Assembly: GCA_013177805.1 (NCBI GenBank)
Contig: JABLXU010000057.1
Span: forward strand, 1-33,195
Length of the DNA: 33,195 nucleotides
Reading direction: 5' to 3'
From: Candidatus Omnitrophota bacterium
GTDB lineage: Bacteria; Hinthialibacterota; Hinthialibacteria; Hinthialibacterales; Hinthialibacteraceae
Shown here in pieces: positions 15,064 through 24,058 of the stretch. A program made the translations under genes and the position numbers. Under the pieces are notes generated by a model. It saw only the letters and a program-made list of their open reading frames with translations. It was not told the DNA's origin and made no database searches. The number at the start of each line of letters is the position of its first letter. Within the stretch, counting starts at the first letter, position 1.

Positions 15064-15858
15064 TCATCGCGACCGGGGCTTCATATACCAACGCACCAGG
15101 CCAATCAGCCAACGGGTGAGCAGGTAGCGGGACATGAACACCGAGACCTTGTTGCTCCACCCGTGCACCACAAAGGGCTTTTTCCCCAGGGCGCGCAGAG
15201 CGGTGCGGGCAACCGCGCGGGGATCGGCCTTGGGCATGGAAATACGCCGCTGCGATTGGGCCACTTGAAAGAATTCTGTGTCCGTGGTTCCGGGAAGCAA
15301 TGCCAGCACATCAATGCCATACGCCTTCCATTCACCATGCAGCGAATTGGAAAACGAAAACTCAAACGATTTTCCGGCCGCGTAGGTGGCCATGTAGGGG
15401 GAAGGGAACTGGCTGAGCACACTGGAAACGAAGATAATCCCGCCCCGCCGGCGTTGTTTCATCCCCGGAACCAAGCGATGCGTCAATTCCACGGGAACGC
15501 GGCAGGCCAAGTCCACCATGGTCAGCTCGTTTTCCAAGTCCAGGGTGTCGAATTCCCCCTGGCTGCCGAAGCCGGCGTTGTTGATCAACAGGCCGATGTC
15601 CCATCCGGATTTCTGGATTTCCTCGCAGACCCGGCGTACCGCGCCGGACGCGGTTAAATCCTGCACGATCGGCATCACGGAAATACCGAAGCGGGCTTCA
15701 AGATCGTTTTTGATTTGTTCCAGCCGTCCGCCGCGCCTGGCTACCAGCACCAAGTCGAAATCCCGCGCGGCGAGTTCTTCGGCGAACGCCCGGCCGATCC
15801 CCGACGACGCCCCGGTGACCAAGGCCGCGGGACCATATTTGCGCTTCAGGGTATTCAT
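15064..15858 (-). CDS. Short-chain dehydrogenase/reductase (SDR family)
   Basis: A 264-residue NAD(P)-dependent oxidoreductase. The cofactor motif TGASSGIG is at about 15-22, LVARR just after it suggests NADP preference, NNAG is at about 92-95, the catalytic Ser is in FVSSVL and the YxxxK pair is in YAAGK (about 159-163). The length and the basic, hydrophobic C-terminus (RYLLTRWLIGLVRWYMKPRSR) match the YqjQ/DltE-like SDRs, some of which attach to the membrane. It converges with the methyltransferase, 60 bases apart. The substrate cannot be told. Confidence 0.9.
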   Translation of the reverse strand: MNTLKRKYGPAALVTGASSGIGRAFAEELAARDFDLVLVARRGGRLEQIKNDLEARFGISVMPIVQDLTASGAVRRVCEEIQKSGWDIGLLINNAGFGSQGEFDTLDLENELTMVDLACRVPVELTHRLVPGMKQRRRGGIIFVSSVLSQFPSPYMATYAAGKSFEFSFSNSLHGEWKAYGIDVLALLPGTTDTEFFQVAQSQRRISMPKADPRAVARTALRALGKKPFVVHGWSNKVSVFMSRYLLTRWLIGLVRWYMKPRSR

Positions 15859-16252
15859 AAAGATTCATCCGGTAAATGCATATCCATTGTTCAGGCTCAT
15901 CCGGTCCGTGCGTACTTTTTCTTTTTGGTTTGCTATGCCATTCCAGCAAACCGTTTGGAGAGAATGACCCCTACGTCCCTTTCTCTGGTCCGGCGGATTG
16001 CATGGGTAAAAGCCCTTTCGCCCTGCCGGTCTTCTCTGGAGTTGGTTGGAGTCTTTCCCTCATGGGAGTTCTCTTCAGGGGACGGCCTTGCAGCAGCCCT
16101 GGGTTTTAACCCTGGGCCTATAACTTTCCTATCCTGAACATCTTGTCCATCCTGACCATCCTGATTCAGACAATACCCTCCACAAATCCTCCCTCTTCCC
16201 CTGGAATAGACCGGGGTGAGGGGAGTGAAACGCCGAGAGTGAATTGATTCAA
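15859..16252. other. Non-coding gap with small repeats
   Basis: No frame has a ribosome-binding site or known domain. The stretch holds the 9-bp tandem repeat at 16131-16166, a GGGTT/AACCC hairpin at about 16101-16112, and a CCTC/GAGG-rich part near 16185-16220 like the palindromes elsewhere in the window. Confidence 0.5.
16131..16166. repeat. Four tandem 9-bp units ATCyTGnnn
   Basis: The units ATCCTGAAC, ATCTTGTCC, ATCCTGACC and ATCCTGATT follow each other without gaps, in non-coding DNA between the SDR and mannosidase genes. Confidence 0.7.
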
Positions 16253-19200
16253 TTACATTTTTTGGATCCGATACGTCTGAATAGCCTTCCCACGGATAGA
16301 TACAGGGAGAATCCCGTTCTCCGATTGGCCTTCTTCACCTGGGATCGGACGCTCCACCAAATCGCATCGTTGCCACTTGAAAGCGGAGAATAAGCCGCAA
16401 TGAAATGCGGTGTTGGAATCAACGCCATCCAGCTCCCGGAAACGGATGATCAATCCCTGGCCATCTTCCGCCTGCTTGATGATCTGGACCAATACGTTGG
16501 CAGATTCCACGCTGAACAAAGATTTCTCCTTGTCCGCCAGCGCCGGCTTTTCAGAAGTCTCCGTTATGGGGAGCGGCATCACGCACAACGGCGAGCTGAC
16601 TTGATCCGCGAACCGGGACGCCCTGCTCGGCTTGAATGGACTGTCATGATACACCAGCGAGTAACGGAACACCGCCGGGCCACCCTGGCTCGCCTTGTAG
16701 TTCGTGAACCAATAGTTGTTCATGGCATATGAAAACACATGCGTGTTCGTGAGTGGCAGATGTTCCAGCCAGGGCTGTTCGGCATGCATGCCACAGAATT
16801 CCAGCAGCGGCGCGTCATGTGCCACGAGGGTGACACCCCATTCGTCGTTGGAAGCATCGATCCAGCGGCGGACCGTGTAATAATTGCGGTTGGCTCCGGG
16901 GATCTGGTCCTTCTCCGGCCGCATGGATGCCAGCGGGATCTCCATAGTGAAACCACCGCCGGCAACCAGGAACGGAAAAGCGAAACGCACCGCTTCCTTG
17001 TCCCGGATGTCGCTTTTGTCCATGGTATTGATAAACTCGATGCGGTTCTGATCGGGATGGAGTTGGATCTCCTGCCGCAGCCACTCCACGCCCGGTGCCT
17101 TCACCTGCGCAATGAGAGAGCCGTAGGCCCCAGTTTCAGACACCGCGGATGACCAAATCACCTGGTCCGCGCTCCGGCTGTCCTTCCCATTCGGCCCAAG
17201 CACGTGGAGGTATTGATTCAAGCCATAAGGACTCGCCGCGTCCACCAATTCCCGGTTAAGCGGCAGATACATGATGGATTGGACTGCCCCGGTTTTTAAG
17301 TCTGTTTTGATCTCCCAGGGCCCCCCCCGCAGGAGGCCTTCCGCCGCGCTGGCTTCCACCTTGGCAGGAGCCGGGGCATACGATTCGGGCAGGAATTGAT
17401 ATACCTTGTATCCAAAGGCGGGAATCTCGTTCGCCCGGAAAACATAGCCCTGCTCGTTCTTATACACGGGTGATTTATTACCTGCGGCATCCACGGCCAC
17501 CCACTGTTCCGCCAGGGAGAGCGCGTCTGTCTGTTTCTGGTACGGCAGCACGGCCCAATCCGACCGCGGCCATTGCGAGAGGTTCCAAACCGCATAGGCG
17601 AAGGTTTGGTCATTTTGAATCTGCCGGGACAGTGCTTTCAGGCCTTCGTCCTTCATCTGCGACGCGCGCCACAAGGCATTTTCCGCGAAACTCCGTTTGA
17701 CCCGCCATTGGTCTTGCGCGAAGGGAGAATCGGGCTGGGAGATGCTGTTGTGCGCCCCCCAGGTATGCTCGCTGTAGAGCATCGCGAAATCGTAGCCAGT
17801 CTCCAAATCTCTTTGCGGATAGGGGCATTCACTGCCCAAAATCTTCGCGAACGTCCAGGCTATTTCCGCGTCCTGCAGGCGCAGGGTAGCTTGGCGGTTC
17901 ATGGCCGTTTCCCGTGCCGAAGAGGCCGCGCCGTCCTCCCAATAGGGCGTATAATCGCCTTGGTAGGATGGAATCTTGTCCGCGTACCGGCTTACCAAAT
18001 CCTCGAACGGCGCCGGGGTTCCCGCCATAATCAAACGGGGAACCTGGTACTGGGAATTCCATTCTTGGACCACTTCCGAAAGATGAGCCGGGGGAGGCGT
18101 GTTATCGGAAAAATACGAGCGGAACTGGGCCACGTCGTAGGGATACTCGGGATCCGCTTCGAATGAAGCCAGCGCGGAGAGGAAATCATCGAAGCCGCGC
18201 TCCGATTGCATCAGGTTGAAGATGCTGGCATAGCCATATCCCGTGTTCCAAACCAGCACCCGGCTTTGGCCGTCCGGGCCGATCCAATAGTAAGGCCGTG
18301 GCCCCAGTGCCTTGGTGGCGAAGCCGATGCGGGCGTCGAAATTTGGCCCGAGTTGGAAATATTTCACGCCCGCGTCCGCCAGTACCGGCACCGTGCCCCA
18401 GGTGTACCCGGGCACGTCGGTGATCATGGCCGAAATCACGGGCGGCAAGTGATGCTTCTCCGCCAAATGGGTGGCGTAATAGACGCTGCGGACGATTTCC
18501 TCGTCTCCGCATAAGGCGGTAAGCAGGTTGCAATAAAGGGCATCCAGCGAGAACACGCCGCGCCGCAAATAACCGAGCAGGGTCTCCCGGTCCGCTTCCG
18601 GCTCTTCGGCGAGATAATGTTTGATGACCCATGTCACCTCGGGATTCCACCGGTAGTGCGCGTCGTGCATATAGCCCCTTTTCAGCGACTGCTCATACAA
18701 GTCCATGGCTTGCTTAAAAAATTTCTTATGATCGTCCAGTACAATTGCTTGCAGATTAGTGTAACCGATGTCCACGTGCGATCCGGGAAGCAGATACACG
18801 CGCCAATTCCGGCAAGGCGCGATAGAAAAGCGCTTTTCGAAGGACTTTCCTTGCAGGGTCACGCGCCAGAGTACCTCCTGGCTTTTATCGCTTCGGGGGA
18901 GGGGTATCGAGATCCGTCGTTCTTTCATCGCGCCAGTGGAGAACAACGTTTGCCCAGATTTTTGAAGATCCACAACGGCAATCGATTCCACCATGGCGGG
19001 ATCACCCACCGCCGTGGCTTTTACCTGGAGCACGCGGTTGCCTGCCTGATCCACCAAGGGCGGCGCGCTGAACCGCAATACATGGTCCAGGTATTCCTCC
19101 TCTTCGAAATTCCCGGGCAGTACCACCCGCACGCCTTGAGGAACCAGGCCATTCGCGTCCTTGATCATCAGGCCGAATCCCCAAAATCCGCTGTCCTGGC

Positions 19201-19723
19201 TGACTTTCACCAACAAGGGCTGGCGGCCTTTTTTGAGAGTGACTGCCACTTCGGTCCGCTTGTCGAACAGGCCGTGGGCCGCCGTATCGGTCAATACGGC
19301 CTCTCCGTCTAACCATACTTTGGCGGCGTCGTCCCGGCCGATCTGCAACACCACCGGGAGTTCCTCCTGGCTCTCCACCACGCAATAAAGGTAAGCCGTG
19401 ACCTGGTCCATACCCTCGAACCGCTGACTGAGTGCGACTTGCGGGTTTTCCTCGAACACCGGTGTCCAGGAGAATGTTTTCCCGCTGACACGGACTTCCT
19501 GCCCCCGCGTGGGAGCCAACTGCGCTTCTCCCTCCAACAAATCCTGGTCCAATCCCGCCAAAGCGCCGGTTCCCGCGGGATTTGGAATTGGAGCCAACAT
19601 CAGCCAGCTGCCCACGCTTCCCTCTCCGGAAAGGGAGAACAGGCCTTCGGGCAACGCGGCGTAAGCCCCGCTGGCGGCGCACAAAAAAACCGTGAATCCA
19701 ACCGCTTCCATGGTTCGTTTCAT
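16253..19723 (-). CDS. Secreted GH38 alpha-mannosidase-like glycosidase
   Basis: A 1156-residue protein. Residues 1-22 are a signal peptide (MKRTMEAVGFTVFLCAASGAYA). Residues about 25-310 hold beta-rich accessory domains. The GH38 catalytic domain starts at about 314 with YLLPGSHVDIGYT, the zinc-binding H-x-D; ITDVPGYTWGTV (about 433-444) carries the expected nucleophile Asp; YRWNPEVTWVI and KYFQLGPNFDAR are also family-like. The C-terminal half (about 690-1156) fits the mannosidase beta-domains (VQSIMYLPLNRELVD, RIEFINTMDK). It should release alpha-mannose from glycans in the periplasm or outside. An AGGAGA site fits the second of two adjacent ATGs. The zinc and nucleophile motifs differ from the classical eukaryotic ones, so the exact linkage is open. 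Confidence 0.85.
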   Translation of the reverse strand: MKRTMEAVGFTVFLCAASGAYAALPEGLFSLSGEGSVGSWLMLAPIPNPAGTGALAGLDQDLLEGEAQLAPTRGQEVRVSGKTFSWTPVFEENPQVALSQRFEGMDQVTAYLYCVVESQEELPVVLQIGRDDAAKVWLDGEAVLTDTAAHGLFDKRTEVAVTLKKGRQPLLVKVSQDSGFWGFGLMIKDANGLVPQGVRVVLPGNFEEEEYLDHVLRFSAPPLVDQAGNRVLQVKATAVGDPAMVESIAVVDLQKSGQTLFSTGAMKERRISIPLPRSDKSQEVLWRVTLQGKSFEKRFSIAPCRNWRVYLLPGSHVDIGYTNLQAIVLDDHKKFFKQAMDLYEQSLKRGYMHDAHYRWNPEVTWVIKHYLAEEPEADRETLLGYLRRGVFSLDALYCNLLTALCGDEEIVRSVYYATHLAEKHHLPPVISAMITDVPGYTWGTVPVLADAGVKYFQLGPNFDARIGFATKALGPRPYYWIGPDGQSRVLVWNTGYGYASIFNLMQSERGFDDFLSALASFEADPEYPYDVAQFRSYFSDNTPPPAHLSEVVQEWNSQYQVPRLIMAGTPAPFEDLVSRYADKIPSYQGDYTPYWEDGAASSARETAMNRQATLRLQDAEIAWTFAKILGSECPYPQRDLETGYDFAMLYSEHTWGAHNSISQPDSPFAQDQWRVKRSFAENALWRASQMKDEGLKALSRQIQNDQTFAYAVWNLSQWPRSDWAVLPYQKQTDALSLAEQWVAVDAAGNKSPVYKNEQGYVFRANEIPAFGYKVYQFLPESYAPAPAKVEASAAEGLLRGGPWEIKTDLKTGAVQSIMYLPLNRELVDAASPYGLNQYLHVLGPNGKDSRSADQVIWSSAVSETGAYGSLIAQVKAPGVEWLRQEIQLHPDQNRIEFINTMDKSDIRDKEAVRFAFPFLVAGGGFTMEIPLASMRPEKDQIPGANRNYYTVRRWIDASNDEWGVTLVAHDAPLLEFCGMHAEQPWLEHLPLTNTHVFSYAMNNYWFTNYKASQGGPAVFRYSLVYHDSPFKPSRASRFADQVSSPLCVMPLPITETSEKPALADKEKSLFSVESANVLVQIIKQAEDGQGLIIRFRELDGVDSNTAFHCGLFSAFKWQRCDLVERPIPGEEGQSENGILPVSIRGKAIQTYRIQKM

Positions 19724-19827
19724 CATCGTCTCCTGTTGGCTCTGATTCGATCTGGAAGGCTTTGCCACACCCCTGCTTCAATGAGTGAAAAAGAGAGTTG
19801 AGGAGTCCAGAGCTGCTTACCATCTAT

Positions 19828-19855
19828 TAGATAGGATAAGCGTATAGCGTGTAAA
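19828..19855 (-). promoter_or_regulatory. Candidate promoter for the mannosidase gene
   Basis: On the minus strand TTTACA (19855-19850), a 16-base spacer and TATCTA (19833-19828) lie about 105 bases before the start codon. Found by eye. Confidence 0.4.
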
Positions 19856-19862
19856 CCCCCCC

Positions 19863-20150
19863 ATGGCCTTCTATCGCCGGTTCCAACCCCAGCCTATTGT
19901 TAGGAATTTACGCGCCATGGGTGGTTCCGTGAAATTCCAGGCGGAACTGGTTACCCGGCTGCAGGAGGGCCGAGAAGGGTGGCAGGTTCCCATCACAGCG
20001 GACGGGGATGGTAACGCAATCAGATTCTCCCTCAAGAAGAGGGCCAGGGATGAAGGGGGCCCTCCCAGAACGAAATGCCTCCTTTCTCTACAATCAGGTG
20101 AACAGATGCGAACCTGGAATATGATGATTTATAAATACCTGAATCCGTGA
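19863..20150 (+). CDS. Doubtful 95-codon frame in decayed DNA
   Basis: The frame starts MAFYRRFQPQPIVRNLRAMG and reads GGSVKFQAELVTRLQEGREG with no stop for 95 codons. There is no ribosome-binding site, and I recognise no family. It may be a fragment of a lost gene, since the whole stretch 19856-20953 otherwise holds only remnants. Treat it as unproven. Confidence 0.2.
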   Translation: MAFYRRFQPQPIVRNLRAMGGSVKFQAELVTRLQEGREGWQVPITADGDGNAIRFSLKKRARDEGGPPRTKCLLSLQSGEQMRTWNMMIYKYLNP

Positions 20151-20383
20151 ACTAAGATTCCCTAAAAAATCACGGCGGAACTTACATTGCGAAAAATGAT
20201 CGTGGTGAACCGGGTTTTGTCTATGGTGGCATTATTTCCAGAGTACCGGCCTCGGATTTCGGTCGAATTTCCTGCGGAATTCTCGACGGATTTCTCCACC
20301 TATTGGCTTTTCGCACAAACCTCTCCTGCCCCCAGGGGACTGGGAAGAATGCAGCGGGCCTTTTTGGACTGCCTTTCCCCTCC

Positions 20384-20409
20384 TCCGGGGGGGAGCCGGT
20401 GGCCGCGGC
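20384..20409. repeat. CCCCTCC/GGGGGGG palindrome next to the IS remnant
   Basis: CCCCTCC faces GGGGGGGAG with almost no loop, then GCCGGTGGC. It is like the palindromes near 1587, 4500, 16190 and 25553, and falls close to where similarity to the transposase ends. Confidence 0.4.
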
Positions 20410-20456
20410 GAAGCGGAGATAGACCCGCCGACTGACCCGATACCACGGATTGCCTT

Positions 20457-20715
20457 TCCCAAACGCCAAGCCCGCCCGCCGCGCGTGCTGTCCAGGCGGA
20501 GCCGCAACGTGGCTTCGGAGGGCACCTGGTCCAGGTGCAAGGCGGCGCGGAAAAAGGGATCGGCGCGAAAGGCTTCGATGGCGGCAAAATCCGGCTGGCC
20601 CAAACCCAGCAATCCGATCCACGCCAGGCCGCTGGGACTGGTGAGGGATTCATTGCCTTGTTTGATGTCAAAAAGCATCGGAAAACGGTTCAGTGCCGGG
20701 GTGGCTTGTAAGGTG
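20457..20715 (-). pseudogene. IS1380-family transposase remnant (N-terminal part only)
   Basis: The minus strand reads TPALNRFPMLFDIKQ and then LAWIGLLGLGQPDFAAIEAF, RADPFFRAALHLDQVPSEAT and LRLRLDS. This is the opening of IS1380-type transposases (G.LLGLGRTDFEDIEAFRDDPFF..AL..VPSEATLRQRLD). The DDE catalytic region is missing: after about 20457 the frame runs into palindromic and unrelated DNA. A stop (TAG) stands just upstream of the readable part. No inverted repeats of the insertion sequence could be placed, so it is an old fragment. Confidence 0.65.
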
Positions 20716-20953
20716 ATTGTATTGTACTATATAAGTCATTATTTATCAAGATGTTGAGAGAGATTTTGTCTAATTTTAGTTCCCGGAAGCCAGTCGAATT
20801 CATATTCCCCGTTTCTTCACGGTTATGATTTTTTCTGGACAGCACGCAAGGGAACCATAAGAGGTAATTTGTGTGAATCGAAAAGGGTGATAAAATAGAA
20901 TCCGGTAATGGAGTTTACCTGTTCCCTATCCATGGGAGCGAACCGCCATTCGG

Positions 20954-21841
20954 ATGATGACTCCTACCGATACCCAATTCGAATCGGTACGAGTCATGCA
21001 GACCACAATTTCAGAGGAATGCCGTTTATTAGAAGCCGCATCCCCACTGCCATCCTTCCATTTCCATAGCATCCTGTTCGAACGGGCGGAAGACGAAACC
21101 AGCGAAGAATCTACTGAACCTCCGGAATTTTTTTATGATTTGAATCTCGATCAAATCGTGGACGCCATTACCGCTGGCCGGAGTGAATATAACCTCAAAC
21201 CATTCTTTTACAAACGCCCGAGGAATCTTACGTGCATCCTGTATCGCCAACAGATTATGCGAGACCTGGAAAAGCAATCCATTCACGCGAGCATCAAATC
21301 ATTCTCAAACCAGATGCGCTCCGTGCGGCTGCATCTTAACGCAAGTGAGAAAATCCATTACGAATACGGGAGAAAAGCCTGGTTTTTAGACGCCGTGGAG
21401 TTGTACTGCGAAGCCGTTTTGGAATTGGGGCGAAGCCTCAATCGGGATGAACCTTCCGCACGGGGCCTGCGGGCCTTTCAGGAATATTTAACGCAGTACA
21501 CTGAATCCGAAGGTTTCAAAGCGCTTGTTCAGGAAACCAAAGCGGTGAAATCCAAACTGTCAGCCATTTGTAACTGTTTACCCGTCTGCAAAGGATTTTA
21601 TGGGGAAGGGTGGCAGTTTGCCATCCCGGAGGCGGATTGGCAGGCATTCCACGAGCGTATCGATGGCCTGATACACCCGGTGTTGCAAAGTGCGGAGTAT
21701 GCTCATCAACACCCATTGTGTCCCTGTGCCGCGGCCGCTGCGGTTGCCTTGCATCACCTTTCGCCAGATCGCCGCCGGCTAGGGGCCTTGATCCGCTTCC
21801 ACGGCCATGATCTGGCTGGCAGATTGGAATTTTTCAACTAG
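20954..21841 (+). pseudogene. MutS-family gene truncated by a dispersed repeat
   Basis: Residues about 30-205 match the N-terminal and lever part of the MutS-like family whose members open with FHSILF...EFFYDLNLDQIVDAI, TAGRSEYNLKPFF and YRQQIMRDLE. Full members run to about 550-600 residues and carry a C-terminal ABC-type ATPase. Here, from residue 206 (21568), the frame enters the 180-bp repeat (CNCLPVCKGFYGEGWQFAI) and ends at TAG 21841 with no Walker A, signature or Walker B motif. The frame stays open through the junction by chance. A protein might still be made, but it could not act as a MutS ATPase. No clear ribosome-binding site; ATG at 20957 is an equal alternative. Confidence 0.7.
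21568..21748. repeat. Dispersed 180-bp repeat, copy 2
   Basis: This partner of 4568-4747 has the same orientation and nearly the same length. It begins TTGTAACTGTTTACCCGTCT and ends GCTGCGGTTGCC. It lies inside the MutS-like frame and coincides with the loss of family similarity. No transposase is encoded, so it would be a non-autonomous element or the remnant of a longer gene. Confidence 0.7.
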
Positions 21842-21876
21842 AAATGGGTGCTACGGATTATGCTGCGGGTTATAAA

Positions 21877-22560
21877 TTACATCCCCAAGCGGCGTTGGCA
21901 TTCGTCCAGGATGTCCCGGGTGCGGCTCGCGCCAACGCGGGTTACGCCCAGGGCGCGCACTTCGAGCAACCTGTCGAGATCGCGCACGCCGCCCGCGGCT
22001 TTCACCTGCACATGCGCCGGCGAATGCGTGCGCATGAGTTTCAAATCCTCGATGGTGGCCCCGCCGCTGCCATAGCCCGTGCTGGTCTTCACCCAGTCCA
22101 CGCCGATCGCGCCGCAGATGGCACACAGTTGGATTTTCTGGTGGTCGTTTAAATAGCAGTTTTCGAAGATGACCTTGATTTTCTGCCCCTGGGCATGGAT
22201 CAGGCTCGTGAGTGCTTCGATCTCCCCGGCGACGTAGTTCCAATCGCCGCTGAGCGCCTTGCTGATGTTGATGACCATGTCCAGTTCTTCGCCGCCGTCC
22301 GCGAGCGCCTGTTCCGCCTCGGCCCGTTTGACCGCGGTGGTGTGGCCGCCGTGAGGAAAACCAATGGTGGTGCTCGCCTTGACCGTGCTGCCCGCCAGGA
22401 TGCCGGAGCACCGCTTCAGGTAGTAGGGCAGGATGCAGACGCTGGCGGTGTTGTACCGCAGCGCCAGTTGGCAGCCTTCCTCCAAATCCCGTTCTGTCAG
22501 TGTCGGGTTGAGGAGGGAATGATCGATCATCTTGGCGATATCGGTGTAGGTGTAGTTCAT
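21877..22560 (-). CDS. deoC: Deoxyribose-phosphate aldolase
   Basis: A 227-residue cytosolic enzyme that splits 2-deoxy-D-ribose 5-phosphate into glyceraldehyde 3-phosphate and acetaldehyde in deoxynucleoside breakdown. Family motifs are complete: IDHSLLNPTLT at the start, GFPHGGHTT, the proton-relay Asp in ELDMVIN, the Schiff-base Lys in WVKTSTGYGSGGAT (about 156) and the second Lys in VKAAGGVRD (about 186). The length matches the bacterial family. It lies alone, 60 bases after the pseudopilin gene on the same strand, and may be co-transcribed with it, without an evident functional link. Confidence 0.95.
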   Translation of the reverse strand: MNYTYTDIAKMIDHSLLNPTLTERDLEEGCQLALRYNTASVCILPYYLKRCSGILAGSTVKASTTIGFPHGGHTTAVKRAEAEQALADGGEELDMVINISKALSGDWNYVAGEIEALTSLIHAQGQKIKVIFENCYLNDHQKIQLCAICGAIGVDWVKTSTGYGSGGATIEDLKLMRTHSPAHVQVKAAGGVRDLDRLLEVRALGVTRVGASRTRDILDECQRRLGM

Positions 22561-22620
22561 GAGGATCCCTTTTTGGGGGAGTGGAGGATATCGAGATGCT
22601 CCGGATCAGCCTGCAAGATT

Positions 22621-23247
22621 TTACTCTCCGCCGGCGGTATTGGCTTGGGCTTCTCCGCCGTAGCGGCAGATGTCTCCCAAACTGATCAGGCCGTTGGAGG
22701 AAGCATACAACGACAGGTTTCCCACCGCGGCCGCGCCGATTTTATAACGCAAGGGAGTCCACACACCGCCGGTGTCGAGCCGGTCGGGGCCGAAGCTGGT
22801 CATCCCGTAGCCTTTGAACAGAGGATAGGTGTTGAAATAGCCGCGGGCGGAGCTGTCATTGCGGGCCCAGAAGCCGTTGTAATTCACATACACATAATAT
22901 TGCTTGTTGGTTACGCCGTTGGCCACCCATTCCCCTTCCCCGAAGGGATCCAGTTGTCCCACCGACGATAGGTACGCGACCGGCGTTGTCAGGGAAAAGA
23001 GGCTGCCCGTGGTGTAGCCTCCCTGGTTATTGGGATAACTGCCCCAGGGGTATTCGTTGTAGTCGATTTGGTAGGCTTCCATGGCGACCGAGAAGGCGTA
23101 GAGATCCGACCGGACACGGCCGATTTTGGCGCGGATCTGGGCGTTTAAGAAGTTGGGTACCGCGATCGCCGCCAGAATGCCGATGATCGCGACCACGATC
23201 AACAATTCAATCAACGTGAAAGCACGGTGAATGCGTGCGCGGGTCAT
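22621..23247 (-). CDS. Type II secretion/type IV pilus-like pseudopilin (GspG-type)
   Basis: A 208-residue prepilin. The leader MTRARIHRA ends just before FTLIELLIVVAIIGILAAIA, the classical class III signal: cleavage before Phe, Glu at +5 of the mature protein, then the hydrophobic helix used for assembly in the inner membrane. The rest (SDLYAFSVAMEAYQIDYNEY and a long Tyr/Gly-rich region) is like the many DUF1559/GspG-type pseudopilins of PVC and related phyla. No other secretion gene is nearby, so this is an orphan copy of the kind such genomes hold in numbers. Confidence 0.9.
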   Translation of the reverse strand: MTRARIHRAFTLIELLIVVAIIGILAAIAVPNFLNAQIRAKIGRVRSDLYAFSVAMEAYQIDYNEYPWGSYPNNQGGYTTGSLFSLTTPVAYLSSVGQLDPFGEGEWVANGVTNKQYYVYVNYNGFWARNDSSARGYFNTYPLFKGYGMTSFGPDRLDTGGVWTPLRYKIGAAAVGNLSLYASSNGLISLGDICRYGGEAQANTAGGE

Positions 23248-23385
23248 GATTTTTTAGCCTAACGTACTCCATCCATTGAATCAATCGGAATCCGGCGGGT
23301 TTCTCTGGATTTTTCCCAGGCTTCCCCATATTCATCCTTGATCTTTTCGCAAACGGGGAGAAAATTAAAGGAGGATGAAAACAAA

Positions 23386-23760
23386 GTGATGGAAACAATT
23401 GTCCCGCGAGGATTGGGTTGTGCCTTATGGCGCTGGTTTCTTATGAGATACCGGACAGGGGGAAAGACAAACCAGGCAAAGAAAGTCAACCTTTTGGGAC
23501 GCAGCCAAGCAAACGACTCCGATGTCTCCGGGAAAATCCCTCCTGAAGGCGGTGTTTGTCAACCTCCGCCCGAAGAAAACCGTGGTTCCGTACGGCCGCT
23601 GACGGACGCGGAACTGGATCTGCCCCCGATTGGGGATCCAAGCGTGTGGCCGATAGAAGAGCGACGCCGGCAGCGGTTGAAAGAAATGATTCAAAATTTC
23701 ACCTATGAGTCGCCCGAGAAAACCGCAAGCGTCATTAAGGATTGGTTACGTGAAGGTTGA
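23386..23760 (+). CDS. Small hypothetical protein with FliF-tail-like C-terminus
   Basis: A 124-residue protein. The N-terminal half is basic with no domain I know; residues about 60-90 are Pro/Asp-rich, and the C-terminus is helical: RRQRLKEMIQNFTYESPEK followed by TASVIKDWLREG. That ending (nPEk.A.vi+.WL.e) is like the tail of the flagellar MS-ring protein FliF that binds FliG, but no flagellar gene is near, so this is only a resemblance. AAAGGAGG (23367-23374) suits the GTG at 23386 best; ATG at 23389 is the alternative. A five-codon ORF (ATG 23375 to TGA 23389) lies between site and start. Confidence 0.55.
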   Translation: MMETIVPRGLGCALWRWFLMRYRTGGKTNQAKKVNLLGRSQANDSDVSGKIPPEGGVCQPPPEENRGSVRPLTDAELDLPPIGDPSVWPIEERRRQRLKEMIQNFTYESPEKTASVIKDWLREG

Positions 23761-23787
23761 CGTGATACCCCACTCATTCAGGAGGGA

Positions 23788-23814
23788 CGGCCGCTTTTCT
23801 ACCGGCCGAATTTT
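23788..23814 (+). terminator. Possible terminator after the small FliF-tail-like gene
   Basis: CGGCCG (23788-23793) pairs with CGGCCG (23803-23808), loop 9 bases, then AATTTT. The T-run is weak. The rest of the gap up to purF (to 24058) is AT-rich and probably holds the purF promoter, but I could not fix one box pair. Confidence 0.4.
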
Positions 23815-24058
23815 GACCCCAACGCCTCAATCCCTCCTTAATTCTCTTTTAGGCCTAAATCATACTATTGATCCGGTTTGCCTTCCGGGTCACGGGACGA
23901 TTCAGAGAAAAAACGGTTCTTCCCAATCAGAAAAAAAATGGATAGACATTCCATATATCTTGTGCGAGAATAATTCCAACACACAAGATGTAGTATCGGT
24001 TGTCGAATTACCTAATTTTTTCCCTTGATCCTACCTTGGAAAGAGCACGAGAGAAATC

